Positions 11,620 to 24,907 are shown, counted from the stretch's first letter. The stretch is 64,000 bases of DNA from Hoplostethus atlanticus (GCA_034670405.1 JAXDDX010000014.1:1810501-1874500); one strand, 5' to 3'. Notes: generated by a model from the sequence alone, not told the origin. Translations and numbers: made by a program.

Positions 11620-11855
11620 TTGATTCAAATGTCAGGCTTTTTTCTTGCAGTTTGTACTGTAAATTTGCATTTTTGCCTTCTGTTTTGTTAGAAGAGAGAC
11701 AGGAAAGGATTTGAATCCGGCCCGGGTCTTTTGCTGCATGCCATGCCCGTCTTTCTCCCACGGCATGCAGCAAAAGTCCCGGGCCGGATTCAAATCCAGG
11801 ACGTCATAGTTACATGGTTTGCGCCTTACCAACTGATCCACCTTAGTACCTCAGG
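11620..11855 (-). repeat. tRNA-derived SINE with internal inverted duplication
   Basis: Read on the reverse strand it has a tRNA-like head (GGATCAGTTGGTAAGGCGC, A-box region), a B-box-like GATTTGAATCC, the body, and a tail CTGTCTCTCTT leading to GGCAAAAATG. It is the same family as the copy at 28,301. The B-box segment is present twice in opposite orientation, forming 36-base arms (11,707-11,742 and 11,762-11,797, one mismatch) around a 19-base loop. Confidence 0.82.
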
Positions 11856-12087
11856 CTTTTGATAGCCTTTCACTTGATCTTCTCAATTATATCTTAAGAT
11901 GAGTCTCACTCTCTTCAGACTTTTTCTCTTCAGACAAAAAGTCAAACAGGGTGTCTAGTGGTTAGCATGCCAAGATGGACATTGTAGCATTCATAGTGTG
12001 TCATGTGTCTGCAATTTTTCAAAAGAACATAAAGTGGCGCAATCAAATGTTGACTGTTGTACAGTAGAGCACTATGCAACCCATAGT

Positions 12088-12728
12088 CAGGGTTTTTCCT
12101 GGCTCAGAATGTGGCTTCGGTGGTTGACCACCTATGGGGATCAGTGTACGATGCATAATTGACCGAAATCGGTTGCAGCTTTTGGTGGTACTTGCACAAT
12201 CCACACAGGACATATGCAAACGCTGATGCCTTTAACTTTTGACAACAGGCCCTGAATAAAGATTCAAGGATAAGGAAATGTTTATCAATATTTATTTATT
12301 TAATTTATTTACCAGAATTCTGAGGCACATATGATTGAAAATGAAGGCAATAAATTCAAAATGCAAATTTTAAACTGAATAAGAAATTGCTTTTTTTAAA
12401 AATAAAAATAAAAATATATATATATATTATTTGTTTTTGTCAAAAGGTTGGTAAAATTATTTCATGTTTTTTTTCTCTGGTTGGCACAAAGATACTGGCT
12501 TGTTGGTACTTGGCAGCACTCTGCAGGCGGTGCTCAGATGTTGCTTCTTCTACGGAAGCGCATGGAAATGACCGTAGCGCCGATGTATGCCCCTAGCGAC
12601 CGGGCTGTCTAATAGCAACGGAATTCGAAGATGACATATAGCCCTTTAAAGTGAACGTTGCTGTTCTGGCAGCCCAAAAAAATCACTTTGGCGACTGCCA
12701 AAAAATTCTCTATGCAGGAAAAACCCTG
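12088..12728. mobile_element. Non-autonomous DNA transposon, CAGGGTTTTTCC ends
   Basis: Inverted termini CAGGGTTTTTCCTG lie at both ends (641 bp), bordered by ATAGT on each side (12,083-12,087 and 12,729-12,733). The ends resemble hAT termini, but the matching flank is five bases rather than eight. No transposase was seen. The right half is GC-richer than its surroundings. Confidence 0.75.
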
Positions 12729-12733
12729 ATAGT

Positions 12734-14847
12734 GTTGTACTGTGCATTAATCCATTCTGCCTGTGTCATGAATCCAAACAGGTGTAAGGAGTGGGTTCAC
12801 TCATCCAATCTCTTTCTTAGTTGAGCAAGTTTTATTTTTTCTTGATTTAGATTGACATTCATTTGATCATTACATTACATGCATTTTCAATTTAGCCCAT
12901 AACAATAAATAATACTATACAATGTGTCTGTATGTTAGTGAGTTTTCACACCATCACTGTTGGTGTGACACCAACAGGTTAGGTTGTTTTAAATAGCTCT
13001 CCAAAAGATTAGCATAGAGAGTGCAGATTATGTCAGGCTTGTTTTAAAAAAATAATCTACCTTGATTGCCTCTTAAAGAAATGGGCATGCTTTTTTCCTC
13101 AGTTAGTTAGAATGGATGTTTGCAGAAGTGTACTTGGATTATTATTAAAACTGTTATAAATAAATAAATTACCTCAATACTTTCAGTTTGATTAATTGAT
13201 TCAATCAATAATAACTTAGTAAATTCCATTTGTATGGTAGGTATTCTGTAGTTGTCATAACTCCAGCTCTGATGATATGCTCTGAAGGTTAGGGCAGAGG
13301 CAGTGCTCAGATATATATCCAACATACTAAAGATAGTATTGTTTGTTTTATGATGGTTAATTATATGCCACAATGCTTCATCAAAATAAATGTACAGTTG
13401 TTGCCGATACCAAGTGAATCATACTGTGTCTTGGGTGAGGGGGTGTTTTTTTTGTTGCTGCCTGAGCCACTATGACAGGCAGGTCCCTGGCAGTTTCGTC
13501 TTGGTTGTCTCTCTCACTCAGATGTAGATTGTTGCTTTGGGCTCTCTCTCTGTCTGAGGTTTGGGGATTAGCAAGTTTGTAACACATTATAATATGCTCT
13601 GCCAAAACCCCTTTAACGGGAGTCAAAAAGCTAAGCGCAAACATTCAGTCATCACTAACTTTCAAACCCCCTCCACACACACACACAAACACAATTTCTT
13701 TTGCCAAAGCAAACCATTTTGCCGATTGCTGTCATGGATACATGATTTACGTGACATAAAAAAGAATATAGTGCATCTCTAGACTCTAGCCTTTCTCATG
13801 TAAAACAGTTTCACCATGCTGTTCATGGCTGATTGGGGATGGCAGTGGCCTTGCATCATCTTATGGACAGCTTGCCTTGTATTTCATCCATTATCTTTTC
13901 TGTTGTTTGATCTGGCGTGCTTTTGGACCCGAGGCTATCGTCTACACTTTGGAGGCAGTCGGATATAATATATTCCATTGCTGGCTCCAACTGTGCTCAG
14001 TTTGGTGGGTTCTGATTGAACAGCTGATTGATGTGAATGTGCCTGATTGGACTGTTGAGTGATGTTTCCATTACTGGCCTCGTCTGCTATGGCTGACATA
14101 TATTTTCATCATAATCTTGTTTTTTTCCTACTGAATTCCAGAGTTTCTTCTCTGCGATATGCAGGGAAATGTTAAATGTGCTTAAAGCGACACATATTCA
14201 TCATTTTATTTTAAGAAATCTATTTTTACACTCATTTAGAATTTTTGAATTTAGAATTTGATAACCAGTAGATGAAAGTTGCCAGATACTAGAGAACTAT
14301 GCATAGGCTAGCCTAACAAAAAAAGGGTGATTTGGTGTTGCATATGAAGGGAGTAGTGAAGAAATACAGTACACAAGAACTCTAAAGTGGTTGCAATATA
14401 TGCTAACAATGAATAATGTTTGCCTATTTTGGCCCCTGGCTTTTGTTCAGACCTCCAATTTGGTTTTGTTCACATTTACAAGTGTGAAAACACATGGCTT
14501 TCCTTAACAGGGCAGTACAAGTATCAACACTGATGAGTTTGCAAGGCACTCAAATCTATGCAAAGAATAGATCTCATTTTAATGGAATACATGCTATATG
14601 TTCACCGGATGAATATTGGATAGCATCTGTCATTGTTGTAACACTTCTGTGTCAATACCAAGTTATGGATGACATCATTTTCATTTGGTTCAGCCAAAAA
14701 AAACAAAAAAAAAACCAAGAAAGCTTAACGAAATCCTCAAGCCTGAAGTGGCTTCTTCATTATCAAACAGCAATATATGTGAAAATTTACCCATTATTCA
14801 CTTGGTTTGGCAATAATAACATCTGATGAGCATTCATCCCATGTTTT
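12734..14847. other. Intronic, nothing recognised
   Basis: AT-rich with a short (CA)n at about 13,675-13,692 and an A-rich run near 14,697-14,715. No gene or element recognised on either strand. Confidence 0.5.
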
Positions 14848-15190
14848 AGGCTACGTCCACACTAAACCGTTTAAATTTGAAAATGGCGCTTTTGTGTCAA
14901 GTGTTTTCGAAAAGCTCGCCGTCGACACTAGACCACCAAAAATGCATACTTCCTTCCATGCGCATGTGCAGACCATTCAGCCGCTCAGCTGCTCACGCCT
15001 GGATCAAGTGGAAGTAAAACGTCATTGTTTTCGAAAGACTCGACTGGCGTTTTCAAATGTATCCACTTGGGAGAGCGTTTTTGGAAAGCTCTGTTTTCGG
15101 GGGTCAAAAACACCGGCGTAGTGTGGATGGAAGGCCAAAACGGAGAGATAAATGTGTTTTCAAATTTAATTTAGTGTAGACGTAGCCTTA
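14848..15190. mobile_element. hAT-like MITE
   Basis: The ends form an inverted repeat, AGGCTACGTCCACACTAAA against TTTAGTGTAGACGTAGCCT, a family frequent in fish. The interior has repeated GTTTTCGAAA motifs and no transposase. A clear target duplication was not found. Confidence 0.8.
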
Positions 15191-15854
15191 GTGTGAGGTC
15201 AGGCAGCAGTTGTTGCTTTTAAATGTAAATTATGTTGAAAGTGAAAACAGTGTAGTGCTAATTTGCTTTATCAGTTTTTGAGATTCAATACCAACAGTGA
15301 ATAAACACAGTATACTTATTATAGCATACGCAATGTAAATTAGTCAGGAATGAAAGTCAGGAACGAACTCTGCAAAGCAAGGCTAACTGAAATAAGGAGT
15401 ACACTGTGTGTTGCTTGACTATTCAGAATATTTCTGATTCACTGCTGGGTCTACAGTACTGCACATTTTCACATATGTTACTAAAGACTGATGTGGCAGT
15501 ACGTTAGAATTGGTTTTACAAATTGTCTCTCTAAACCATTGGCCAGTTTTACAGATTACCAAAGGGTGTTTGTGCATTGCTTTGTGTTTTATATCCTCTT
15601 GTTCTAAATTCGGATCAATATCTAAAGGAATAAGCTCCATTCTTGATGGAGGAAGCATTCATATTGCACCATGTAGAGCCAGCCAAGTGCAATTGCACTT
15701 GTATTAATACAAAATCAATACTGGGCAATATGGCCTCATCTAGCAATCTAGCATTATTGGTTCTTTGTGGTCTCAGTAGTATACAAGAGCAGTTTGGTAT
15801 AACAGTGCCAGTCTATGTGAGCTTAGGACTAGGAGTCCACTGTGATGATAGCAA

Positions 15855-16178
15855 TACACTCCCCCTTCTCCTCCATACCTCCATCATTCTCTGTTCTTCA
15901 CATCATCATGCATCATTGCCCTTCTTGCTTTTCTCATTCCTGACTCACTTTTTCCACTCTCCTAACCCCTCTTTCTTCAGCTTTCACCTGTCTCAGCACC
16001 ATTCAACCCTTTTCTCCTCACTCCCAGTCCCACTCTATCATTCTACCTTACTCTCCCTCCTTACCACTCCTGTCTCTATTCACCACAGTCCATTACCAAC
16101 ATTTCACCCTTATTCTCTCCTCACTCTTTGCCTTGTCTTTTCTCTCTGTCCTCACCCTTCTTTTTTCTCTTTGTCAAA
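15855..16178 (+). repeat. Pyrimidine-rich tract
   Basis: About 320 bases strongly biased to C and T on the plus strand, with irregular TCTCC/CTTTT units. It generates a Ser/Leu/Phe/His-rich open frame that is a composition artefact, not a gene. Confidence 0.8.
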
Positions 16179-16184
16179 AGATGG

Positions 16185-18235
16185 TGGCTAAATGCGATGT
16201 CCCAGTAAAAAGCTGAGGGTGTGATGTAAAGCCCATAATTTCCCCAGGGCCCAATAAAAACACTAGCCATGTCTCACTTTTCACCACCGGGGATTGCTTA
16301 GGAAGTGAAACAGCACAGATATTTCTGAAGAGAGTGATGATTTTTCTTTATTTTTTCATCGTCTTTCATTCTACTGTACCTCCCCGTGTTCCCTGCCTGC
16401 AGGTTTGCTAGTGGCAGAGCAAATTAATGACTGATTAATAAAAACTAATTGAACCAATTGAATCCATTACTTAACTAAACAATATAGAATTATACAATTG
16501 ATCATTGAGTTTTGGTGTATTTTTCTTGTGTATATATAGGTTTAACATCCTTGAACATAACAAAAAGCAGAACATCATTGCAGTGCTTTGATTTCTGATC
16601 TTGTAATTATATTTTAATTTGGAGGAAGTTTTGACACCAATACCCCATTTATATATTGGATACCAGTGTCTGTATCAGTATCTCCCTAGAAAGGAGGAGG
16701 GGAGTTAGACTACGGAAATACATTTCATATAAGACTGTTTCATCTTGTGTTCTCATTAGTGGTAGATGGAAAACTTGCACATTTTCCTGTAGTGTTACAT
16801 ACAGTCTTCACTAAGAGGGCAGAGATAACGTGAATATTAATGTTATCTCTGCCATGGTTTTGCACATGTTTGTCCTTTAAAATGTATGTCAAGGGGTGGG
16901 AGCTCAGTCTACAGGTTATACAAGCAGAATATAATTTGGAAGCTGCAATTGCCGAAGCACCAGCAGAGCTCTGTGCTCTGTACTGTTCTGCTGGTGCTAC
17001 ATCACAAACTAAATCCTGTCTCTGGATATGCGCAAAAAAAATGTGTACAAAACGAAACAAAAAACAGTTTTTTTTTCCAAATGCACAATAATATTGTCTA
17101 GTATTGTCTGAAAATAATCCTGTTTGATAAATCTCTGGTAAACAGTATTTCAGCTCTCCATCTCTTCGTTACATATACACAAACACATTTTGCCCTTCAA
17201 CTCAGTAGAAAGCCTTCACCTGTATTATTGCAAAAATGCCTGGTAACACCATTCCATCCCTCACATCAACCTTCCATTTTTGTATAATGCCTCCTCTTTT
17301 TCTCTGATCTCTTTCTCTCTCTCATTCGTTCTTTTTCCCTCTCTCCAGTTCATGATCATTAAATTAACATGAGTTTATTCATATATTGTTAACACAGCAG
17401 GAATATCATCTCTCATTGTTTCTGCCAGGCCTGTGCCTCCTCATGGCTTCCTCCTTCCAGGTCCATCTTGTTTAGTTCACATGTGCATGGCACTCCCACA
17501 CATCCATCCTCTCTCCCACCTACTACCACAATGGTGAATGGATGAAAGCACATGGATGTAGGAGTAAAGGAACAAAGACTTCATTATGTTTTCTAGAGCC
17601 TCTCGAGATGTACTAGAGAAAATTGGGAGTAGGTCCTCATTAGTGTTGAGAGGTTTTAATCATGCTAAATCTGACTTCTTTGAGACCTACATTGTTTTTG
17701 ATTAATTGATAATTGACAATAGGAGTAAAAGACAAACACTGCCAAGGACTGATGTGTTCCAAAACCCATTAGGTAAAGACCAAGGGTTATGTAAGTTTGT
17801 TTAATAGCCCAAGGTTCACTTAAAGTATCCCAAAATATTGAGCTCAGGTTCGATTTTGATCTTCATAGTACTGTTCCAGACATGTGAGTTTGATTATGTC
17901 CCCCTTTTTTTTTATTCTAGTGGCGTGTCTATGTTTGACAGCTTCCCTCAGTTGAGTGAATGATGCAGCTTATATCCTTTTACGAAGACATGATGCGTCT
18001 TCTGGCCATCAACAGTCCAAAAAAAATGATGTGCTGTATCTGTCGGCTAAACATTGTTTAATTTTGACATAAAATAGACCAAGTAAACATGATGAAAACA
18101 ATAAACAACTTTTAAAGCAATCTTGCACCACATTGGTTAAAATAAATAAACAAGATGATTTTTTTTAATACAATAATAAAAATAAAATACTCAAGCATAA
18201 TAATACAAATATTTTTTTTCAATTTTAACCTCCGG
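16185..18235. other. Intronic, two small hairpins
   Basis: AT-rich non-coding DNA. Perfect 12-base inverted repeats lie at 16,818-16,829/16,842-16,853 and at 16,956-16,967/16,987-16,998. No gene recognised. Confidence 0.55.
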
Positions 18236-18239
18236 CAAC

Positions 18240-18980
18240 ACTACACCAACAAAACAACAAAATGCATCCATCTATCCATCCATTGTCATGCCACTCAACT
18301 GTGTCAGGGTCACAGTAGCAGCACAAGCAGGAGCTGCCCAGACGTACTTTTCAACAGCAACTGCCTCCAGCCTCTCCTGGGGGAACCCAAAAAACTCCAA
18401 GGCCAGATACCCCCCAGTGTGTTTTGGGTCTGCCCTGTGGCCTCCTCCTAGTCTGCTGTAGCTGATATACCTCCTGAACTCTGAGGTCCTCCTGGATCGC
18501 TGAACTCTTCATCCTGTCACAGAGAGTGACCCTAACCACCCTACAGAGAAAACTCATTTTGGCTGCCTGTATCTTCTTTCAGTCACTACCCAAAGCTTGT
18601 GACCATAGGTGACGGTTTGGATGAAAGACTAGTAAATTGAGAGCTTTGCTTTGTGACTCAACTCTTTCTTCACCACCATGGTCCAATACAAGAGAATTGC
18701 AACCTTGGTGTGGTGGAAGGGTTTGTGTGCCCCAGTGACCCTAGGAGCAATGTTTTTGTGGGTCTTGTGCTCCTGGTAGGGACACCCAAGCCAAACTGCG
18801 GCCAAACCACACAGACAGCGATTTAAAAAGACCCAGTTCTTGAAGGAGAGCGGCTGCTGTCTGGGCTGACCTTCTGTAGCTCAGCCCGGCACAGCCTGAT
18901 GTAGCATGGGGCCGCTGCCTTGTGGGCTCACCACTCTCAGGGTGAAGGCTGCATGTCACTTTATTGGTCAAGTGTGGAAC
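18240..18980 (-). mobile_element. Degenerate LINE 3' fragment
   Basis: The reverse strand reads QAAKMSFLCRVVRVTLCDRM followed by KSSAIQEDLRVQE, matching the C-terminal domain after reverse transcriptase in common fish LINEs (RIQAAEMSFLRRVAG-type). Upstream on that strand are residues like WSQAL and VVKKELS in other frames. The adjoining stretch to 18,980 resembles another part of the same kind of retroelement. It is heavily frameshifted. Confidence 0.65.
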
Positions 18981-18984
18981 AAAA

Positions 18985-20340
18985 TCTCTTTCTTTTGTGA
19001 GTGTGAGCTCGTCTTGCCTCTACTCTTCATTGGATTTTTGGGTCTACGCACCCCTGTGTTTGTATGTCCACCCAGTACAATAGGCACAGATTCAGTTTTG
19101 TGCTATTTCAAATCACATTACCTTAATCTAGGTTAAAATCCAGATACGATGCAGAAAAAAACTAATTAGTTTTGTCATTTTTAATGAAATGAAATGAAAT
19201 CAGTGAATGCGATCCCAGCTCTTTTTAAAGTCAAGCCTCCTCAGTTTAAGCCAGCATTATTAGGATGTGTGGAAGAGGATACTGTGCTGCACTCATAAAA
19301 TCCAAGCTGAGAACAAGTACATAGCATTGATTTATCAAAATCCTGTCACAGCCTAGGTTTGTATTTGTCCACAGTCTTATAATTGCTGCAGTGTTGTTAG
19401 CCTGCTTATTTGCAGGTTCATTAAGGTGTTGGAAAGCAGTGAATTAAGTGAATAGGCATATTGCAAAAACTTGATCCTTTGACGTAACTTGTTATCAGAT
19501 CATCCTTTCTGATGATGGATTGGGATAATCTGTTGCATGCAGTCAAAAGTAGAATTTCCACATTGGTGACATTCGTAGAATGTTATCAAGATAAATGACT
19601 TTAAGCATCAGTCAACCACTGTTTTATAAATACTGACTAGCTTTAACTCACCATTGTTTCTTGTGAAAATTATAGAAGATTGGGCCGGGGTATATTTGAC
19701 AGTGAAAGTGTTTGCCCTACCACTGTTTTGGGACGTTGTTTACTTTCAGTTTAGTGGCACTATTCTAGCATGCATCTCTCACTCACTGCCTCCATCCAGG
19801 ATCAGGCACATTGTGTTGTGTTAGGTTATGTAGACGGGCTTATATGCTCCCTTATCAAGTTTCTGCTGGCGGAGCAGACAGACTAGAAAGTAATTCAGTG
19901 CCTCCAGCAGGTCCAGAGGCTGACCCTGTGACGCTTGCCTCTGACCTGTCTACCTCACCCACCTCAGACATCCCAGCTCTCTCCCTCTCTCTGATGAGAG
20001 GCCACAGTGCTAGCCCACAGCACCAGCCAGGCTACAAGGTGTAATTGCATTAAATGGATTTGATAAATGGATCTGACAAACAAGTGGAAATTGGTTTTTG
20101 ATATTATATTAAAACTGACCTTCAGGTTTAAGGCCCCAGATTTGTTATTTGTCAGTTTAGCTACACAATAGGGTAAGGTTTGGAGTCCCTCCTCTCTACC
20201 ACCACCATGTTTAATAAATCTGGAGAGAGTCTCTCTCACACACCACCCATGTACACACATACACACACACTTCCTTAAACAGCTCATACAAATAGCACTG
20301 TCATGTCGAGACACACATATACATACACGTACCCCTGTTT
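18985..20340. other. Intronic, nothing recognised
   Basis: Non-coding AT-rich DNA with short CA runs near 20,238-20,270. No gene recognised. Confidence 0.5.
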
Positions 20341-20430
20341 GGCAAGCTAATAGTTTAATTCATGGGCCTCTCCTCACCAGGGCAATTCATACCATTTAGC
20401 AAGATAATGTTGAGGGATCTCCTGCTTATA
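20341..20430 (+). repeat. Diverged direct repeat, copy 1
   Basis: GGCAAGCTAATAGTTTAATT, with GAGGGATCTCC about 70 bases later, matches copy 2 at 21,112-21,200 in the same order. The pair looks like an old segmental duplication about 770 bp apart. Confidence 0.7.
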
Positions 20431-21111
20431 ATGGTGGCTAATGGTTAGAAAGCATGGCCTGCCCCTGGACTAACTTTCTTGGGCGGGGGGTTCTATGCAG
20501 TAATTTATCACTCAGCAGCATTTTTTTTCTTTTTTTCCCCCCAAATTGTATTGGGAAGCAGTACCAGAATTGTGATGTTACATTGACACTGTGGGTGTAT
20601 GTTCTAATGTATGTGCATGTGTACACATGCCCACTACACATGTACATATTTAATTCTCAGTTTATCCATGGCCCGACAACTCACTATTTATTTTGCACTA
20701 CTTTACACTGTGGCACAGTATAGACAGGCAGCCTCAGCTGTCCGGTAAAGAGTAAGCAAGAAAGAGCTAAAATAATGTCCAAGGTTGCATCAAAACAGTA
20801 CAAGAAAGGCACCAGTTTAGATAATGGTTATTTATACTTTTACAGACATGTCTCAATATAGAGTGAACAATCACTGTTGAAAAAGCCCTGCTTTCGGTGT
20901 TTTTGAGGTTGATTCTAGGACTGTATTGGAAAGCCGCGCACCCAGGCAAGCAAAACCTAAGTATCTCTACAATGAAGTAACTGACCAGTGTGATGGACAA
21001 AATATGGTAAATTAGGGTCCAGGTAAAAAATGGTGGGAATTATGCTTTGATGAGATGAATAACATGCTTTCATGCCTCAACACATATACACCCAGGGCTT
21101 AGGACCCTCTA

Positions 21112-21200
21112 CTCAGCAAGCTAATGATTTAATTCATAGTTTCTCCTTAGCAAGGTGATTGCTCTCATTTAGCATGATACTATTGAGGGATCCCGTGGAC
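21112..21200 (+). repeat. Diverged direct repeat, copy 2
   Basis: CAGCAAGCTAATGATTTAAT, with TTGAGGGATCCC downstream, matches copy 1 at roughly three of four bases. No family assigned. Confidence 0.7.
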
Positions 21201-22960
21201 ATAATAGAATATAATAGTTACAAATTGCCTCTCGAAGACTTTCTCTATGGTAGGACAACTTTATGATTATGCAGCAATTTTTCCATTCATTTTTTCTTAA
21301 AATTATTTTGTACAGAGTACCTTTGCACTTTGTGTGTGCGTGTGCGTGGGTGCATGCGTGGTTGTGCATATGGTCTTTTCGTGTCTTTTCCAAGTGACTA
21401 TTTTCGGAGGGAAATGGTCAAATTTGTGTTGAGGCCTTTTATCAGAGGTGATAAAGGTGATTTGACTTCCTGCCCCTTCTTTCGGTTGAATGGGCAAATT
21501 TCATAACAGTTACCCCCATCTCATTTGCGGTGTCTTTTCCCTTTTCTTTGTGAGAATCTCACTGATATTCAGGTGAGATCCAAACATTTGAACACTGTAA
21601 AGCATTCTATAGGAAAAACCTTTGTAACTTTTTGTTGCCCTATAGACTGCTACCATATTTGAGGGAAAAATAATGTGGTCCATCTTAACTATTCAGACAC
21701 ATAAAATCTTTATCCTCAGGCTTCCTCTTAATATTCAGTCAACAGTCTCAGCCAGATCTCCTGTGGAGCTCAGAAGCTCAGATTGAATTTAGCCTACTGG
21801 GTAGTGACTGGCAATCTAACTCACTTAGTTTATTCAATCTTGGCTATTGTTTCTGCTTCTTTGTCTCCTTGTGCTAAAATGTCAGCACGTTATAGAAGTT
21901 TCTAGTAATGGGTGTGCTCACAGGTGCCATTTGTCCTTGCTTTGGCAAGGTTAAGCTTGACTCCTGACTGAAATTGCTTAAATAGCCTGCCATCTCAATT
22001 ACAACCCATTAACATCACTCATTTGCTCTTGCTGTTGCCTAATCTCCCTCTATCTCCTTTCTTTCTTTTCTAACTCACTTACTCACTCAGGTGTCTTATT
22101 CAAGTCATTATGTGCACACACATACACTGCAGCCATGTATGTCTGATCAGGCAAAACGCCCGAGAAGACAAAGGGAAACATGGACAAAGCCAAAGTGTTG
22201 AGGGAGTATAATATGCTTCTTTTGGATTTCAAAAGCTGGAGAAGCACTTACAGGCAGAGTAAAGATGTTCTTGGTAAAAAGATACCATTTAGGCTTTGAT
22301 ACTGATGTAGTCTTTAGTATTTGAGAACTACAGAGCAGTTTAGTTCAGGTTAGTGAACTGGAAAACTGCTGCCCTCAAAGTGAAACAAATATGGGCCATT
22401 TAGATTAATGCCCTCATTTACAGTCAAACAAGGGCAAAGAGGAGGAGGAGGAGAGAGAAGAAAATAGGTGAGAGACCAGAAATGGGAGAAGTTTCACAAA
22501 GTGTTTGTTTTACCCTTAAAATAACTAAATACTTTTTTTTAGTAAAGATTTGTAAAAAAAAAAAAAAAAGTTTCCTGAGAAACTTTTAACAATTTGCTCA
22601 GATCAGTTGAACAAAGGGGTTGATTTTGTTACTTAGAACCATCTTAACTGTCTGTTGTAATTGTTGTCTGTAATTACTGTAATATAGTGGCCAAAATAGA
22701 TGAAAAAGGAACATACCAACACTATTTCAAATCTACAGTATCTTTGAATGTGTTGGTGTCCCTGAACACATTAACAATGTAAATACAAAGATTTTAGTTT
22801 TTTAAGAATGGTCTTTAATGGCCTAAAAATAATTAAAAAAAGATATAGTGAAAAATATCAAACTTTACTTAAATCTTTTCAGAATAATTGTTTCCTAATA
22901 AGTTAAATTCCAGAAAGATGTTAACAAAGATTGAGAAAAACTAGTAGCTGCAGAGACCAT
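21200..22960. other. Intronic, nothing recognised
   Basis: AT-rich non-coding DNA with an A-run at about 22,555-22,569 and a GAGGAGG run at 22,440. No gene recognised. Confidence 0.5.
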
Positions 22961-22961
22961 T

Positions 22962-23150
22962 TATTACATTACATTACAGTCATTTAGCAGACGCTTTTAT
23001 CCAAAGCGACTTACAATACGTGCATTCAACATAGGTAGGTAGAGAACTACTAGTCACTAGAAATCCTAAGTGTATTTCCTCCCTAAACAAGCATCTAAGA
23101 GCATAACCAGTGCTAAGGTAAAAGTGCAGTAAGTTAGCTACCTACTTTTT
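22962..23150 (-). repeat. SINE/LINE 3'-end repeat
   Basis: It contains CATTTAGCAGACGCTTTTAT followed by CCAAAGCGACTTACAA and a (TTACA)-like run at its outer edge. On the reverse strand this is the GGATAAAAGCGTCTGC 3' module shared by many fish SINEs and their partner LINEs. Only the 3' part is recognisable. Confidence 0.75.
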
Positions 23151-24900
23151 ATTTAAAGAAATGAGACAAATAAGTGAAGCAAATAAACAAGAGCTAAGAC
23201 AAATAAGTGGAAAATATCAGTGTCTTTGAACGTTTAGACAACTAACAATATTATATTTAAAAGGATCTTGTATATGATTGTATACGGCTTTAAGGAGCTA
23301 ATGCAAAAAGAAAATTTCTTTCATTTCAAAATCTACTTTCCAACCATGCTTGTGTATGCTTGAGGTTTAGCATTTTTTTTTAGTAAAATGTGGTGCAATG
23401 CTTCCCCCTTCTTTCAAGTTGTCCTTTTGTATTTTGTCATGGTTTTAATTTTCATAAACAATGATGTCATATTATGCAAATACCTGATGCAGACACCTCC
23501 CCAATGTCACTTTAAATGATATGGATATTGTTTATCCTGATATCAGAACCATAGTTACATTTGAAGTTTTTAAGGGCCATAAAGTCACATTTCAGTCAAG
23601 TGTTGGAGTAACAAGGATTGAAGAGTGAGAATTCTTTTTGGTTTCGTGAGAATGTCCCCAGAAGCAGCTTTACAGCTGCAGCTGCTTTGAGAGTTACTCT
23701 CAGGAAACATTGTGTTCAAATCAAGACTTTAACACAGTCAGCCTCTCAATCAGAATGGAAATGTTGTATCAAAATTTTTCTGTCTCTTTATATTTATGAG
23801 AATTGTGCTATGACAGAAACGTTGTGCTTAGTTGGCACAGGAATTCTGCACGCAATCCTATAGTGTCATAGCCACTCAAGACTGAATAATGCTCCTGCTG
23901 TATGAAGATGGCTGTCTGTTAGACTGATGTCATTCAGTCCTCACTGACTGAAACGACCTGCTCTATTTTTTGGTTCAGATGTCCCATATGTGCTGTGACT
24001 TCAACCTCCTGTTTTGCAGTGTCCCCCGAGGGCCCTGTAGTCAGCTAACCGTCCAGCCTTGGGACGACATTTTAGAGTTAATGTTTTATTTCTGGTTCAT
24101 AACCGCTGTAGCAGAGCGCAACACACTGCTGCACTGCCTGGGAGCCTTGGAGTCATTCTCCTGAGACTCTGTTAGAAGTCAGGCTACCTTAGCTGTGAAG
24201 TTAGCCAGATAAGGTGCCTCATTTTTCTCTTTGATTTATGACTGTTTTTGTTTCCCAGGGAATGGGATGATGAATTTGTTTTCCTTATTTTTTAATGCTC
24301 TCTCCCTCACTCTCCCTTTCTCTGTCTCTCTCTCTCTCTCTCTGAGATGATGGCCCTCAGTCCTACAGTGCTGTGTTGCCTTTGCATTTGTGGATGGTAA
24401 TGTTTGAATAAAGGATGCCCCCAACCACCCAATGAGCATTCATTTTTGTTAACTGGTTAGTATTAAGGTCAAATAAAATGGAGAAATAGCCAGTGCAGTG
24501 TATGCCATCCATCTACATTGTTTTCATGGCCGTTTACATGGATCAGTCTGTCCACAGGTCAGCTTGAAATTCTGAAGGACTGACAAAATTAACAGGTAGC
24601 AGTAACACATAGATGAACATTGCTGCTTCTTTTGGGGGGGAAAAAGAGCAGTGGTAAATATTTTCTGGCTCATTTTTTGAATGACATATGAGGTTCAGGC
24701 AGAAAATGCGATTGAAGTGTCTCATTTGGGATATAGGAGGGTGCTAGGAACTAATGAAAGCCAAGAGCTGGCTAGATTGGCAAACAAGATTCTATATACT
24801 TTCATCACTTCAAACTTCACACTTCAGACAGACAGCATGTCAAATACAAACCTCTTTACATGCACAAGGAAAAAGAGGCATATGATTATAAGTAGTGATT
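23151..24900. other. Intronic, nothing recognised
   Basis: AT-rich DNA with a (TC)n at about 24,321-24,342. Open frames here lack recognisable products. Confidence 0.5.
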
Positions 24901-24907
24901 CCTTTAA

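Noticed and set aside
11387..11773. 128-codon open frame on the minus strand
   Set aside because: Its start lies in the rearranged SINE and the rest has no recognisable similarity.
11707..11797. Rho-independent terminator or CRISPR-like repeat
   Set aside because: The hairpin lies in a SINE of a eukaryotic genome. There is no spacer array.
13107..13644. Two minus-strand open frames of 87-88 codons
   Set aside because: No domain, no splice signals of note, AT-driven composition.
15643..16191. 182-codon open frame on the plus strand
   Set aside because: Its second half is a pyrimidine-rich tract, giving Ser/Leu/Phe/His bias. No domain or splice context.
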